From: Chryseobacterium sp.
GTDB lineage: Bacteria > Bacteroidota > Bacteroidia > Flavobacteriales > Weeksellaceae
Assembly: GCF_019236175.1 (NCBI RefSeq)
Contig: NZ_JAFAJM010000005.1
Location: 248,001-312,000, forward strand
DNA: 64,000 nt
Reading direction: 5' to 3'
Part shown: positions 51,068-60,305 of the stretch, piece by piece
Position numbering within the stretch: the stretch's first letter is position 1
How the letters are laid out: every line of letters begins with the position of its first letter
The notes under the pieces: generated by a model
The model's database searches: none
The model's input: the letters and a program-made list of their open reading frames with translations, nothing else
What the model was told of the DNA's origin: nothing
Translations under genes and position numbers: made by a program

Positions 51068-51807
51068 CACCAATCTTTCTCGTTGCTCTCAGGCATCGAA
51101 TAAGAATTCTTATTTAAAATTCTTCTGGCGGTTTCTTTTTCTTTTTCGTTTATTTTATCTAAGATTGCATTTTCAAGATTCTTTGGCATTTTGCCTTCAT
51201 TCTGAGGATTCTGCTGAGGGTTATTCCCCTGATCGCTTTTTCCTTCATTCTGCTGGCCACTTCCCTGATCCTGCTTCTGGTCTTTTTTGTCACCTTTCTG
51301 ATCGTCACCTTTGTTCTGATCATTACCACCACCTTTGCCTGAATTATTCTGCTGGTTTTTCTGTTGTTGTTCTTTTTCTTTTAGTTTGGCAATTTCATAG
51401 TTCTTTCTGGTTGCCTCACTATATGGATTTTGCTTCAGAGCTTTTTTATAAAAATCTGCCGCCTTTTCCGGCTGATTCATCTGCATATAAGTATTTCCTA
51501 AATTATGAAGAGCGGCTGCTTTATCGGGGATTGTTTGGGAAAGCTGCTGGGCTTTCTCAAATTCTGCTTTAGCTTCTTCATACTTTTTGTTTTTATACAG
51601 GGCATTTCCTAAATTGTAATGCGCTGTAAAGTCTTTTTCATTAGATTTTACCGCTTCCATATACTTTGAGGAAGCTCCATCATAATCTTTACCGTCAAAT
51701 TTCTGATTTCCTTCATGAACCAAAGTTCTGTAGTTTTCCTGCCCAAACAAAAAGCCTGAGAACAGGAAAGCGATTATAAACGATAAAAATATGATTTTAG
51801 TATTCAT
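51067..51807 (-). CDS. batC: BatC-type TPR protein
   Basis: 246 residues from the ATG at 51807; the upstream TTG (51816) is part of a -7 box. Signal peptide (about 1-21), then three to four TPR repeats (about 25-140: HEGNQKFDGKDYDGASSKYM, AHYNLGNALYKNKKYEEAKA, ALHNLGNTYMQMNQPEKAAD). After these comes a low-complexity Q/K/G/N/D linker (about 150-205) and a conserved C-terminal helix. A periplasmic scaffold of the Bat complex. Confidence 0.88.
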   Translation of the reverse strand: MNTKIIFLSFIIAFLFSGFLFGQENYRTLVHEGNQKFDGKDYDGASSKYMEAVKSNEKDFTAHYNLGNALYKNKKYEEAKAEFEKAQQLSQTIPDKAAALHNLGNTYMQMNQPEKAADFYKKALKQNPYSEATRKNYEIAKLKEKEQQQKNQQNNSGKGGGNDQNKGDDQKGDKKDQKQDQGSGQQNEGKSDQGNNPQQNPQNEGKMPKNLENAILDKINEKEKETARRILNKNSYSMPESNEKDW

Positions 51808-51813
51808 CACTTG

Positions 51814-51821
51814 CAAAATTA
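51814..51821 (-). promoter_or_regulatory. Internal -7 box in front of batC
   Basis: TAATTTTG on the minus strand, 6 bases before the batC ATG, in the 99-base gap after batB. It suggests that batC-batD can be transcribed separately. Confidence 0.45.
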
Positions 51822-51906
51822 TCCCTTTATATGTTAATAAACAGAGTTTTATTTGTTAAAATTGGGTTAAAGTACTCATTAAAATAATATTCCGCAATAC
51901 TGCAGT

Positions 51907-52914
51907 CTACACATTAAAATCTTTTTTAGGATTAAAAAGAAAAATGAGAAAGAAAAACAGAATAGATACTCCCAGAAAATACTGATAATAATGATTCGCG
52001 TTCTGTGACTTTACTAAGGTTTCTGATCCTGAAGATTTCCTTTTCACTGCATCAAGAATTCTATCCGGGGATTCATTGATATTATTTCCGTCGATATAAG
52101 TTCCGCCGGTGGATTCCGCCATTTTCTTTAAAGCCTCTGTCTGTCTTTTTGAAATAACCGTTCCTCCGTTTACATCAGTTTTATAGCCCATCAGCTGTCC
52201 AAAAACATATTCAGGAACCGGTGCACCTTCATCAGATCCGATACCTACCGAAGTAATACTTATTCCTTCCTTATTGGCAAGTCTTATAGCCGCATTATCA
52301 TTTCCCTCATTATCTTCACCATCACTGAGCAATATAACTTTTCTGGAACCTTTGCTTACATTTTTAAATTTATCCGCAGCAGCCTGCATTCCCTTAAGAA
52401 AATCAGTTCCCTGAACCTGCATGGAATTGGTTTCAATTCCACTGATATAAGTTTCAGCGGAATTATAATCCGTAGTCAGAGGCATGATAGACATGGCCTG
52501 TCCTGCGAAGATCACAATTCCTACTTTATCATTTTTCATTTTCTGCATTGTTGCCAACATCAGATTTTTAGCTTCTGTAAGGCGACTAGGCTCTACATCT
52601 TCTGCATTCATTGAGTTGGATACATCCAGCATAAAGATAACATTATTCAGCTTCTGACTGCTTCGTACTTCTTCAGAACCGTTCAGAAGATCAATAACAG
52701 AGAATATCAGAAATAATGTTCCCAATAAATAAAGCGCAGGAAAAAATTTTGTAAATCTTGATCTTTTTTCAAATAAATGCTCATGAAAACGGCTGTCTGC
52801 AAAAATTTTTCTCTTTTTATTTTTCCATTGTAAATAACGGATCAAGAAGGAAGCTAACAGCGGCAGAAGCAACAGTAAAAATAAATACCAATAATTTCCT
52901 AAAGACCAACTCAT
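51907..52914 (-). CDS. batB: BatB vWA-domain membrane protein
   Basis: 335 residues. Two N-terminal membrane segments (about 9-25 and 60-78) precede a von Willebrand A domain with an intact MIDAS: FMLDVSNSMN (DxSxS, about 93-102), TTDYNSAETY and LLSDGEDNEGN (about 195-205). One C-terminal helix (about 310-328). vWA-MIDAS proteins bind partners through a metal ion. Its start shares one base with the batA stop codon. Confidence 0.9.
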   Translation of the reverse strand: MSWSLGNYWYLFLLLLLPLLASFLIRYLQWKNKKRKIFADSRFHEHLFEKRSRFTKFFPALYLLGTLFLIFSVIDLLNGSEEVRSSQKLNNVIFMLDVSNSMNAEDVEPSRLTEAKNLMLATMQKMKNDKVGIVIFAGQAMSIMPLTTDYNSAETYISGIETNSMQVQGTDFLKGMQAAADKFKNVSKGSRKVILLSDGEDNEGNDNAAIRLANKEGISITSVGIGSDEGAPVPEYVFGQLMGYKTDVNGGTVISKRQTEALKKMAESTGGTYIDGNNINESPDRILDAVKRKSSGSETLVKSQNANHYYQYFLGVSILFFFLIFLFNPKKDFNV

Positions 52915-53906
52915 CAGCTTAAAATTTTATAAAACACCCATCTTAGCAATGCATCGAATACCAACATTCCAAGGGCAATCCAAAGAAATATCTTAAAGTA
53001 CTCTTCATAATTATAAAGTTTCGAGATCTTCACATCGGATTTTTCCAGCTGATTGATCTCATTATATATCTCTTCAAGACTGCTGTTTGAAGTAGCCCTG
53101 AAATATTTCCCTCCCGTAGTCTGGGCTATTTCCCTTAAAGTATTCTCATCAATAGCCACTTCCGTTTCTGTAAAAACCAGATCTCCGAAAATATCCTGTG
53201 AAGTAGGCATCAGCGCATAGCCGTTGGTTCCAATCCCTATGGAATATACCTTGATATTGTTATTTTTAGCCAGCTCTGCAGCAACCTGTGGCGGAATCGC
53301 ATTTTGAATATTACTTACCCCGTCGGTCATCAGGATCACCACTTTACTTTTAGCTTTACTTTTAATCAAATGATTTACGGCCACTGATAATCCTTCTCCG
53401 ATAGCTGTTCCGGGCTCAAGACCCTCTGAATTCAGATTTTTAATTTCGTCAATAACTACCTGATGGTCTGAAGTAACAGGAACTTTCGTAAAGGCTTCTG
53501 CAGCATATGCAACCACTCCTATTCTATCATTGGGACGCTTCTGAACAAACTTTACGGCAATATCTTTCAGGGCTGTGATACGATCCGGATTAAGATCCTT
53601 TGCCAGCATACTGAGAGAAACATCTATGGAAAGCATAATATCTACTCCCTTGGTATCATCTCTATCCTGAGAAATGGTAAAAGTTCTTGGTCTTGCCATT
53701 GCAATGATCAGTGCAGAAAGAATGACATACTTTGATATTTTTAATAAAAAAAGTACAACATGAATCCCGCCACTATTGTCCATATTCTTAATAGTAGGAA
53801 CTTTTACTCCTTTCTTTGTATGTTTTCCCGCATCTCTTATAAAAAGTGGGATAAACAATAAAAAAAGCAATAAAAACCATGGACTGTAAAACTCAAAATT
53901 AAGCAT
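52914..53906 (-). CDS. batA: BatA vWA-domain membrane protein
   Basis: 330 residues. Membrane segments at about 7-22 and 56-75 (ISKYVILSALIIAMARPR). The vWA domain has MIDAS MLSIDVSLSMLA (DxSxS, about 90-101), VTSDHQV and ILMTDGVSNIQN (about 190-201). A C-terminal helix at about 305-322. Part of the Bat (Bacteroides aerotolerance) system, which in Bacteroides fragilis was linked to oxygen tolerance; the mechanism is unresolved. Overlaps the preceding gene by 8 bases. Confidence 0.9.
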   Translation of the reverse strand: MLNFEFYSPWFLLLFLLFIPLFIRDAGKHTKKGVKVPTIKNMDNSGGIHVVLFLLKISKYVILSALIIAMARPRTFTISQDRDDTKGVDIMLSIDVSLSMLAKDLNPDRITALKDIAVKFVQKRPNDRIGVVAYAAEAFTKVPVTSDHQVVIDEIKNLNSEGLEPGTAIGEGLSVAVNHLIKSKAKSKVVILMTDGVSNIQNAIPPQVAAELAKNNNIKVYSIGIGTNGYALMPTSQDIFGDLVFTETEVAIDENTLREIAQTTGGKYFRATSNSSLEEIYNEINQLEKSDVKISKLYNYEEYFKIFLWIALGMLVFDALLRWVFYKILS

Positions 53907-54795
53907 CCTTTCTTAAGTTTTCAAATTCTAAATCTTTTGATGATCTTTTTACAAAATCTCTGATGTTGGCAAAATCTTTTTCCATAATCTCCTGATCCGG
54001 AAAGGTTTTGGCAAATTTCACAAGATCTCCCCTTAAGAAAACATCCTCTACTATTTTTTCATTCTCCAAGGAAATGGTATTGTTTTTTTTCATGACATCA
54101 ATAAGGTCATCCGTAAGAAGTACATCCGCAGGCAGATGATATTGTCTGGTAATAAAATTCCTGGAAATATCTATCAGTTCCACATAGAACGAACGGAAAT
54201 CCCCACCTTCAATATACTTTTTCTTTTTAAGGGAATCCAGTTCTTTTAGGGTTAGGTTAGTCGCTATCACGGGCGAGATTTTGGATTTTCTTCCCCATTT
54301 TACGATCATAATAATCGCAATAATCAAAGCAATAAAAGCCAAAGCAGCCAGGATATAGAATTTATAAAGTTCCCAATAATCCTTAGCATCCAGTTTTACC
54401 TCTTTATTTTTCATAATATCATTAATCTGATCAGCTTTTTGAGCGGTATTAATGACATCTATTTCATAAGGTATGGTTTTGAGGATTTTATTTCCTACTT
54501 TAAATTCCAGTTCCGGAATGGTAAACTTTCCTTCTTCAAAAACTGCAAATTCTATTTTTCTTTCATAAGAACCGGCATTCTGCCCGATACTGTCTTTGGT
54601 TTCTTCAAAATGAAAAGGGAGCAGTTCATTTTTAGGAGCAGAACTCACCTGCTCATTATGGATATTATCAATCTTTACTACAAAATGATTGACTTCACCC
54701 AATGCAATGGTTTTCTTCTCAACATTAGAAGATAATACCTGTGAAAATGCATTAACACAGATAAAAAAAGATAATATTAATAGTATTTTTTTCAA
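53899..54795 (-). CDS. Bat-operon BatD-like/DUF4381-like protein
   Basis: 298 residues with TTG as start: the signal peptide (MKKILLILSFFICVNAFSQ) begins exactly there and no suitable ATG exists. A beta-rich extracytoplasmic domain (about 20-120), one membrane helix (about 150-168, FYILAALAFIALIIAIIMIV) and a cytosolic helical domain (about 185-290). The layout is that of a short BatD; proteins of this type often sit between the DUF58 gene and batA. Precise role unknown. Confidence 0.75.
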   Translation of the reverse strand: MKKILLILSFFICVNAFSQVLSSNVEKKTIALGEVNHFVVKIDNIHNEQVSSAPKNELLPFHFEETKDSIGQNAGSYERKIEFAVFEEGKFTIPELEFKVGNKILKTIPYEIDVINTAQKADQINDIMKNKEVKLDAKDYWELYKFYILAALAFIALIIAIIMIVKWGRKSKISPVIATNLTLKELDSLKKKKYIEGGDFRSFYVELIDISRNFITRQYHLPADVLLTDDLIDVMKKNNTISLENEKIVEDVFLRGDLVKFAKTFPDQEIMEKDFANIRDFVKRSSKDLEFENLRKDA

Positions 54796-54861
54796 TGCTC
54801 AAATAATATATTCCGGCTCATTGCCTCTATTTCATTTACAATTCTAACGTTTCGTACTGCA

Positions 54862-55725
54862 TTATTTTCTCTGGAAATAATTATACAGTAATTTTGAATA
54901 GTCTGAACCTGTATTGATGTTCATAAAACCAGCTGAGCTTCCGGAAAAATCTTCTTCCAAAGCTCTAAGTTTCTGTTTTTGGGCTTCTGCAAAGGTATAG
55001 CGCCACCTTGCACTGGAAGTATTTGCCCATATCTGTTTACCCGTTTCCGCATCATATAAAAGCGCATATCCTACATCGGGAATCTCATTGTCTTTTTCAT
55101 CATAGATACGCATTCCCAGCAACTGATGTTTTTTTGACGCCACCCGCAGTATTTTAGAATCATATCCATCCTCAAAATCCGAGAACAGAAATACGAGAGA
55201 TTTTCTTTTAAAAATTCCCATCATATATTCCAGCGCCTTATCTATTTTAGACTCCGCAGGAATATAATCAGCTGTCAGAATATTACTGATAATAGAAAGA
55301 ATATGTTTTCTTCCCTTTTGCGGAGGAATTACCTTATATACTTTATCAGCAAAAAGGATCAGTCCTACTTTATCATTATTCCCTGCCGCTGAGAAACCTA
55401 AACTGGCCGCAATTTCAGCTACATATTCCCTTTTCAGCTGGGTCTTTGTCCCATAATCCATTGAAGCAGAAATATCCACCAGAATCATCATCGTCAGTTC
55501 TCTTTCTTCTTCCATTACCTTTACAAAAGGCTCACGGAAGCGTGCTGTTTTATTCCAGTCGATTCTTCTGATTTCATCACCAAACTGGTATGGGCGAACT
55601 TCCGAGAAGGTCATCCCCTGCCCTTTAAAGGCACTGTGATATTGCCCCATCAAAGCAGCCTCCGTCTTTTTTCTGGTACGGATTTCAATCTGCTTTACTT
55701 TTTTTACAATATCTTTTATCTGCAT
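54862..55725 (-). CDS. DUF58 (vWA-like) protein
   Basis: 287 residues, no membrane segment. The DUF58 signature YHSAFKGQGMTFSEVRPYQF and GDEIRRIDWNKTAR (about 30-63) is followed by a vWA-like half with a DxSxS motif (ILVDISASMDYG, about 82-93). DUF58 proteins regularly accompany MoxR ATPases and vWA proteins as here and may be chaperone clients or adaptors. It is 27 bases downstream of the GNAT gene. Confidence 0.9.
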   Translation of the reverse strand: MQIKDIVKKVKQIEIRTRKKTEAALMGQYHSAFKGQGMTFSEVRPYQFGDEIRRIDWNKTARFREPFVKVMEEERELTMMILVDISASMDYGTKTQLKREYVAEIAASLGFSAAGNNDKVGLILFADKVYKVIPPQKGRKHILSIISNILTADYIPAESKIDKALEYMMGIFKRKSLVFLFSDFEDGYDSKILRVASKKHQLLGMRIYDEKDNEIPDVGYALLYDAETGKQIWANTSSARWRYTFAEAQKQKLRALEEDFSGSSAGFMNINTGSDYSKLLYNYFQRK

Positions 55726-55752
55726 ATTTTAGTTTAAGATTCAAAGTTCAAA

Positions 55753-56211
55753 CTAGCTTCTAAACTCAATGGATACATTCAGCCATTCGTCATCAAACTT
55801 CGGACTGTATTTTTTATAAAAATTAATAGCCGGCTCGTTCCAGTTTAATACCTGAAAAACCATCCCATTATAGGCATTTGATTTGCCATACTCCAGCGTT
55901 GCATCAAATAATTTCTTTCCGATCTGCATTCCGCGCAGCTTTTCAGTGACAACCAGGTCCTCAAGATAGAGCCTTCTTCCTTTCCATGTTGAATATCTGT
56001 CATAATACAAAGATATTCCAACAATTACTCCATTTAATTCAGCAACAAAAGCTCCCCACACAGGATTTTCGCCAAATCCATCTTTAGTAAATTCCTCAAG
56101 GCTTACCGTGACTTCATGAAGTGCTTTTTCGTATTCAGCCAGTTCTTTAATTAACCCCAGCATTGAACTGCAGTCCTCCAGAACTGCTTTTCTGATGATT
56201 AGTTCGCTCAT
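55753..56211 (-). CDS. GNAT acetyltransferase (diamine-acetyltransferase-like) inside the Bat operon
   Basis: 152 residues. IRKAVLEDCSSMLGLIKELAEYE (about 5-27) and LYLEDLVVTEKLRGMQIGKKL (about 81-101, acetyl-CoA pocket with RGMQIGK) resemble spermidine/diamine N1-acetyltransferases. NWNEPAINFYKKY (about 128-140) ends the fold. Its start shares one base with the moxR stop codon and DUF58 follows closely, so it is co-expressed with the Bat genes though not a usual member. Substrate unknown. Confidence 0.85.
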   Translation of the reverse strand: MSELIIRKAVLEDCSSMLGLIKELAEYEKALHEVTVSLEEFTKDGFGENPVWGAFVAELNGVIVGISLYYDRYSTWKGRRLYLEDLVVTEKLRGMQIGKKLFDATLEYGKSNAYNGMVFQVLNWNEPAINFYKKYSPKFDDEWLNVSIEFRS

Positions 56212-57215
56212 TATGGTGCCTGGATTTTTGCTAAAATTCTGTTGATAATTTCTTCTGTTGAAATCTCTTCTGCTTCTGCTTCGAAAGTTAAGCCCATCCT
56301 ATGTCTTAAGACATCTTTTGCCAGTGCTTTTACATCTTCAGGAATTACAAAAGCTCTTCCTCTCAGGAATGCATAAGCTCTTGACGCAATAGCAAGGTTA
56401 ATAGAAGCTCTGGGAGAAGCTCCGAAACTGATATAGTTTTTAAGCTCAGAAAGACCGTAATTTTCCGGATAACGTGTTGCAAACACCATATCCAGAATAT
56501 ATTTTTCAATTTTTTCATCCAGATAAATCTGGTTGATCAGTTCTTTGGCATCTACAATATCCTGAAGAGAGATTACGGGTTTTACAACCGGTTGATGCGA
56601 GGTTGAAACCATTCTCATTACCTGTCTTTCATCTTCAAAAGAAGGATAATCTATAGTACATTTCAGCATAAAACGGTCGCTTTGCGCTTCCGGTAAAAGG
56701 TAAGTACCTTCCTGGTCAATCGGGTTCTGGGTAGCAAGTACCAGAAACGGTTTTGGAAGCTTCATGGTTTCATCACCAATAGTTACCTGTTTTTCCTGCA
56801 TGACCTCTAAAAGAGCAGACTGTACTTTTGCCGGTGCACGGTTGATCTCATCCGCAAGTACGAAATTAGCGAATACAGGACCTTTTTTTATTGAAAAATC
56901 ATTGTCTTTGATATTGTAAATCATTGTTCCCACCACATCTGCAGGAAGCAGATCCGGAGTAAACTGGATCCTTGAAAATTCACCATGAACAGCATCTGCC
57001 AATGTTTTGATGGCTAATGTTTTGGCAAGACCAGGAACGCCTTCAAGAAGAACGTGACCATTTCCCAAAAGCCCTACTAAAAGACGGTCTATCATATATT
57101 CCTGTCCAATAATAACTTTGTTGATTTCCTGTCTCAGAAGAGAAAATAAATAGTTTTTTTCTTTTACTTTTTCCGTCAACTGACGAATGTCTTCTGCTTG
57201 ATATGTATCTGACAT
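56211..57215 (-). CDS. MoxR-family AAA+ ATPase
   Basis: 334 residues from the ATG at 57215 (MSDTYQAEDI); an ATG at 57260 would add 15 residues not typical of the family. AAA+ motifs: Walker A LLEGVPGLAKT (about 57-67), Walker B FVLADEINRAP (about 116-126), sensor 1 VLATQNPIDQEGT (about 157-169) and SFGASPRASI (arginine region, about 260-269). MoxR ATPases act as chaperones for vWA-domain proteins, here BatA/BatB. First gene of the eight-gene Bat transcript. Confidence 0.92.
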   Translation of the reverse strand: MSDTYQAEDIRQLTEKVKEKNYLFSLLRQEINKVIIGQEYMIDRLLVGLLGNGHVLLEGVPGLAKTLAIKTLADAVHGEFSRIQFTPDLLPADVVGTMIYNIKDNDFSIKKGPVFANFVLADEINRAPAKVQSALLEVMQEKQVTIGDETMKLPKPFLVLATQNPIDQEGTYLLPEAQSDRFMLKCTIDYPSFEDERQVMRMVSTSHQPVVKPVISLQDIVDAKELINQIYLDEKIEKYILDMVFATRYPENYGLSELKNYISFGASPRASINLAIASRAYAFLRGRAFVIPEDVKALAKDVLRHRMGLTFEAEAEEISTEEIINRILAKIQAP

Positions 57216-57420
57216 AGCTTGATTTAAAATAGTTGGTAAATTTCTGATAAATACTTGCATTAATCAACACAATGAATGCCATTTTTGAGTTAAAGTTTGT
57301 TAAATATTCCGTATAAAAAAGCGCTGCGGTACTATACCTCCTGATTTTCTTACAAATAAAACAAAATCCGGATGACTTCTACTGTAATCTGCCAGATTTG
57401 CAACATTCCCATCGAAAGTA

Positions 57421-57457
57421 AAACAAAAATGTTGCGATAATTATTATCACAACATTT
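57421..57457 (-). terminator. Terminator after the secreted Fn3-type protein gene
   Basis: 15-bp near-perfect inverted repeat (57427-57441 with 57443-57457). It contains one mismatch/wobble and reads TTTTTGTTTT at its minus-strand end, 22 bases after the stop. Confidence 0.8.
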
Positions 57458-57479
57458 CTATTGTATGGCAACAGATTGA

Positions 57480-58775
57480 TTAAAGTTTAGTAATGGCAAT
57501 CGTAAATGTACCTTCCGGAACATCTACTGTTTCTTCATAAGACCCGACATTGATAAAATATTCTGTTCCGGCTGCTGTTGTAATGGTACTGGTTTCAGCA
57601 CCGCCTGCCCCTGCATTATCTACATTATCCACACAGACCAGATTAGCACAGGTTCCACTGTAAACATCCAGTTGAGCATCAAAAGTACTTCCTGAAGGCA
57701 TCGTGATTTTAATGGTAAACTGACCTCCGTCTCCTACAAACTTAAACCAGGTCCCATCGTTCATTGCATCAGCACAAACTGTTATAAAGCCGCCATTATT
57801 TGTAGCTGAAACTGCATCATCCTGCGTATATGTATAAGGAAAAGCCGATGCCAGTAATGCTCCGGAACAGGCATCATTTACGGGTACCGGAGGAATTGTT
57901 TTAAACACAATATCTGCACATCCGGAGGATGCCACATTTGATGAAACAGAAGTCACTTTCAGATAATAATTGGTACTGGGATTAAGAGCTACAGACGGCG
58001 TAAAATTAGTTACCGTTACCGATTGTTGATTAATCACATCTGTTCCTCCCGGGCTTGTTCCCAATGAAATTTTATAAGAATCTGCTCCTGAAACAGGAAG
58101 CCAGCTAAAATTTGGAGCCAAAGGAATCAATTGGGCATTATTTACGGGATAATTCACAAAAGGACAAGCAGGAGTAGCGCCCGGCGTAAGTCCTAAAACA
58201 CTGATTGCAGATTTATAATCCGCTCTTATTCCTCCCGGAGGAGAAGCGGGATCTACCACAGCACGATCTCCTTTATAATAAAGGGTAGAATACGGCATAT
58301 GCGGATAAACATAAAAAGCTTCATCAAAATTATTAATATCAATACTTGGCGAATTTTCTTTCGTTGCTATCACTAAATTGTCCGTATTATTATAAGCAAA
58401 CGGTGTTGTAAATATCACCTGCACTTTACCGTTATTTTTAGTAACAATCCCCGAAAACACCTGAGTCAGCTGCGAAGAGGGAATCCAGTCTGCACCTGAT
58501 GTAAAAGCTGTTTTAGCAGTATGTCCGAGATAAATCGTCCAGTCTGAAGAATCAGTAATAGTAGATGAAGGATTTAAATAAAATGAAAGTCCGGTGATAT
58601 TTCCGGCCGCATTGGTATTGAGTTCCTGTTTAGGATAAATCTGCTGAACATAGGAGTAGGAAAAAAAACTACTCACCGGTGCCGTACCTACACTTGTACT
58701 CCCTATGTTTAAATTAATCTGAGATTTAAACATCAATACTGATAACAATAAAAACAGAAGTAAACTTTTCTTCAT
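57480..58775 (-). CDS. Secreted multidomain beta protein (Fn3-like plus PPC-like domains)
   Basis: 431 residues. Signal peptide about 1-19 (LLLFLLLSVLMFKSQ). First a beta-sandwich (about 20-200, with DWTIYLGHTAKTAF and NNTDNLVIATKENSPS), then a fibronectin-III-like domain (about 205-300, FSWLPVSGADSYKISLGTSP). The last is a pre-peptidase-C-like domain (about 305-431, NDACSGALLA, GTWFKFVGDGGQFTIKI, YSGTCANLVCVDN). It ends right after that domain (GTFTIAITKL) with no T9SS sorting tail, which is unusual for this architecture. Divergent from the PNGase F-like gene. Function unknown; perhaps adhesion. Confidence 0.75.
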   Translation of the reverse strand: MKKSLLLFLLLSVLMFKSQINLNIGSTSVGTAPVSSFFSYSYVQQIYPKQELNTNAAGNITGLSFYLNPSSTITDSSDWTIYLGHTAKTAFTSGADWIPSSQLTQVFSGIVTKNNGKVQVIFTTPFAYNNTDNLVIATKENSPSIDINNFDEAFYVYPHMPYSTLYYKGDRAVVDPASPPGGIRADYKSAISVLGLTPGATPACPFVNYPVNNAQLIPLAPNFSWLPVSGADSYKISLGTSPGGTDVINQQSVTVTNFTPSVALNPSTNYYLKVTSVSSNVASSGCADIVFKTIPPVPVNDACSGALLASAFPYTYTQDDAVSATNNGGFITVCADAMNDGTWFKFVGDGGQFTIKITMPSGSTFDAQLDVYSGTCANLVCVDNVDNAGAGGAETSTITTAAGTEYFINVGSYEETVDVPEGTFTIAITKL

Positions 58776-58868
58776 TATTAATTAAATTATGATTGGATTC
58801 GATGCTAATTTAATAATAAAAAACCAAATTTTACAACAAAAAAATTACCATTTTAAATACTTCTTTAA

Positions 58869-58876
58869 TATATTTG
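58869..58876 (+). promoter_or_regulatory. -7 box of the PNGase F-like gene
   Basis: TATATTTG, 17 bases before the ATG at 58894. Confidence 0.55.
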
Positions 58877-58893
58877 CATCAAACACCAATCAT

Positions 58894-60228
58894 ATGTACA
58901 AAAAGCTATTTTTTTTAAGTCTATTTTGCGCAGGCCTTTTCCAGTCACAAACAACCGCCGTGAATCTGATTTCACAAGCTGTTTATTATGACGGATATGC
59001 AGGTCCTGTATCGGATCCCGTTCCTTCAGGATTAATCAGGCTGGCCAATACAAGATATGCAAGAAAACTTACAGACACTGAGCTGAATTCATTTAAAGCA
59101 AAAATCGCCATGAGAGTCACTATTGGTGCCCTTTGTGACAATTATGACCGTTTAGGAAGTGTTTTTTTAGCAATGGTTCCGAAAAACCAGCCAACTTATG
59201 CGTTAACCGACACAAACGTTAAAAGGATTGAGGTAGGCAGATACATCACCCCTTTTATGAATAAGAACCGTTCTCCTCTTGAAGTACCGTATACTTATGA
59301 TCTGAGCAATTTATACAGCGTATTTCATAACACGGAACTTCGTAATCTGTATGATATGTACATGGAGCTGGATGTTTTTGGAGTACCTTATGCAGCACAA
59401 ACTCAGGTTTCAGGATGTACAGGAAGAATTGATGTTTTTACGGGAACCCTTAGTTTTTTCTCCACTGATGCAGGAGCAACGCCGAGTGATTCCAATACAC
59501 TCATCCCTATTCTGAGCTACAGCAGATTAAATAACTACAACAGCACCGATACAACAGGTGAAACGGTAAGAATTGTCAGTTTTAATTTGCCAAACGCAGT
59601 TACTGATGCACGCTTTTTTGTCATCTCAACACCTCACGGTGCCAACGCCGGAGGTGAAGAATATATAAGAAGGCAAAATTATACCTATATCGATGATGTA
59701 CAGATGCTCACTTATACTCCGGGAGGAATTTCCTGTGAACCCTACAGAGTATACAATACCCAGGGTAACGGAATTTATGGTGCCACCCCGAAAACATTTG
59801 ACGACTGGACCTCATGGAACAACTGGTGTCCTGGAAATTCTGTACCCATCAGAGGATTTAGCCTCCCTACCATGACTGCCGGCAATCATACTTTAAAGCA
59901 TACGATACCTACTGCTGTTTTCAATCAGCAGCAAGGAGATGTTTATTTGTCTGTTTATATGCAAAGCAAGAGCAGTACGACTTTAGATGTAAAAGATATT
60001 AAGACAATTGATGTCAATATATATCCTAATCCTACTTCTGATTTTGTAACGATAAAATCAAAAATAGATGTAGCCTCTGTCACTCTGTACAGCATGGATG
60101 GACGAAGACTGTCAGAAACATACAGGGAAAACAAAATAGATCTTTCCGGATACACTGCCGGTGTTTATTTTCTAAACATCAGCATGAAAGACGGAACGAC
60201 ATTCAGACATAAGATTATCAAAAAATAA
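58894..60228 (+). CDS. PNGase F-like secreted protein with T9SS sorting domain
   Basis: 444 residues from the ATG at 58894; the longer frame crosses the -7 box. A signal peptide (MYKKLFFLSLFCAGLFQSQ) is followed by two jelly-roll halves like peptide-N-glycosidase F. The second half carries the PNGase F-type stretches HGANAGGEEYIRRQN (about 251-265), CEPYRVYNTQGNGIYG (about 284-299) and WNNWCPGNSVPIRG (about 307-320). PNGase F removes N-glycans from glycoproteins. The last ~75 residues (VNIYPNPTSDFVTIKS ... YTAGVYFLNISMKDG) are a type A T9SS sorting domain, so PorV/PorU would handle its export. Activity itself is inferred. Confidence 0.85.
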   Translation: MYKKLFFLSLFCAGLFQSQTTAVNLISQAVYYDGYAGPVSDPVPSGLIRLANTRYARKLTDTELNSFKAKIAMRVTIGALCDNYDRLGSVFLAMVPKNQPTYALTDTNVKRIEVGRYITPFMNKNRSPLEVPYTYDLSNLYSVFHNTELRNLYDMYMELDVFGVPYAAQTQVSGCTGRIDVFTGTLSFFSTDAGATPSDSNTLIPILSYSRLNNYNSTDTTGETVRIVSFNLPNAVTDARFFVISTPHGANAGGEEYIRRQNYTYIDDVQMLTYTPGGISCEPYRVYNTQGNGIYGATPKTFDDWTSWNNWCPGNSVPIRGFSLPTMTAGNHTLKHTIPTAVFNQQQGDVYLSVYMQSKSSTTLDVKDIKTIDVNIYPNPTSDFVTIKSKIDVASVTLYSMDGRRLSETYRENKIDLSGYTAGVYFLNISMKDGTTFRHKIIKK

Positions 60229-60269
60229 ACAACAGAAAAACGACTCACCTGATGAGTGACCTGAAACTA

Positions 60270-60305
60270 AAAACCCTCCTTTTAAACATTTCTAAGGAGG
60301 GTTTT
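60270..60305 (+). terminator. Terminator after the PNGase F-like gene
   Basis: Perfect 12-bp stem AAAACCCTCCTT / AAGGAGGGTTTT with a 12-base loop, 41 bases after the stop. Confidence 0.85.

Noticed and set aside
51140..51360. Repetitive Gln/Lys/Asp/Gly coding stretch as a tandem repeat or CRISPR-like array
   Set aside because: It is the low-complexity linker of BatC, with irregular units and an intact reading frame.
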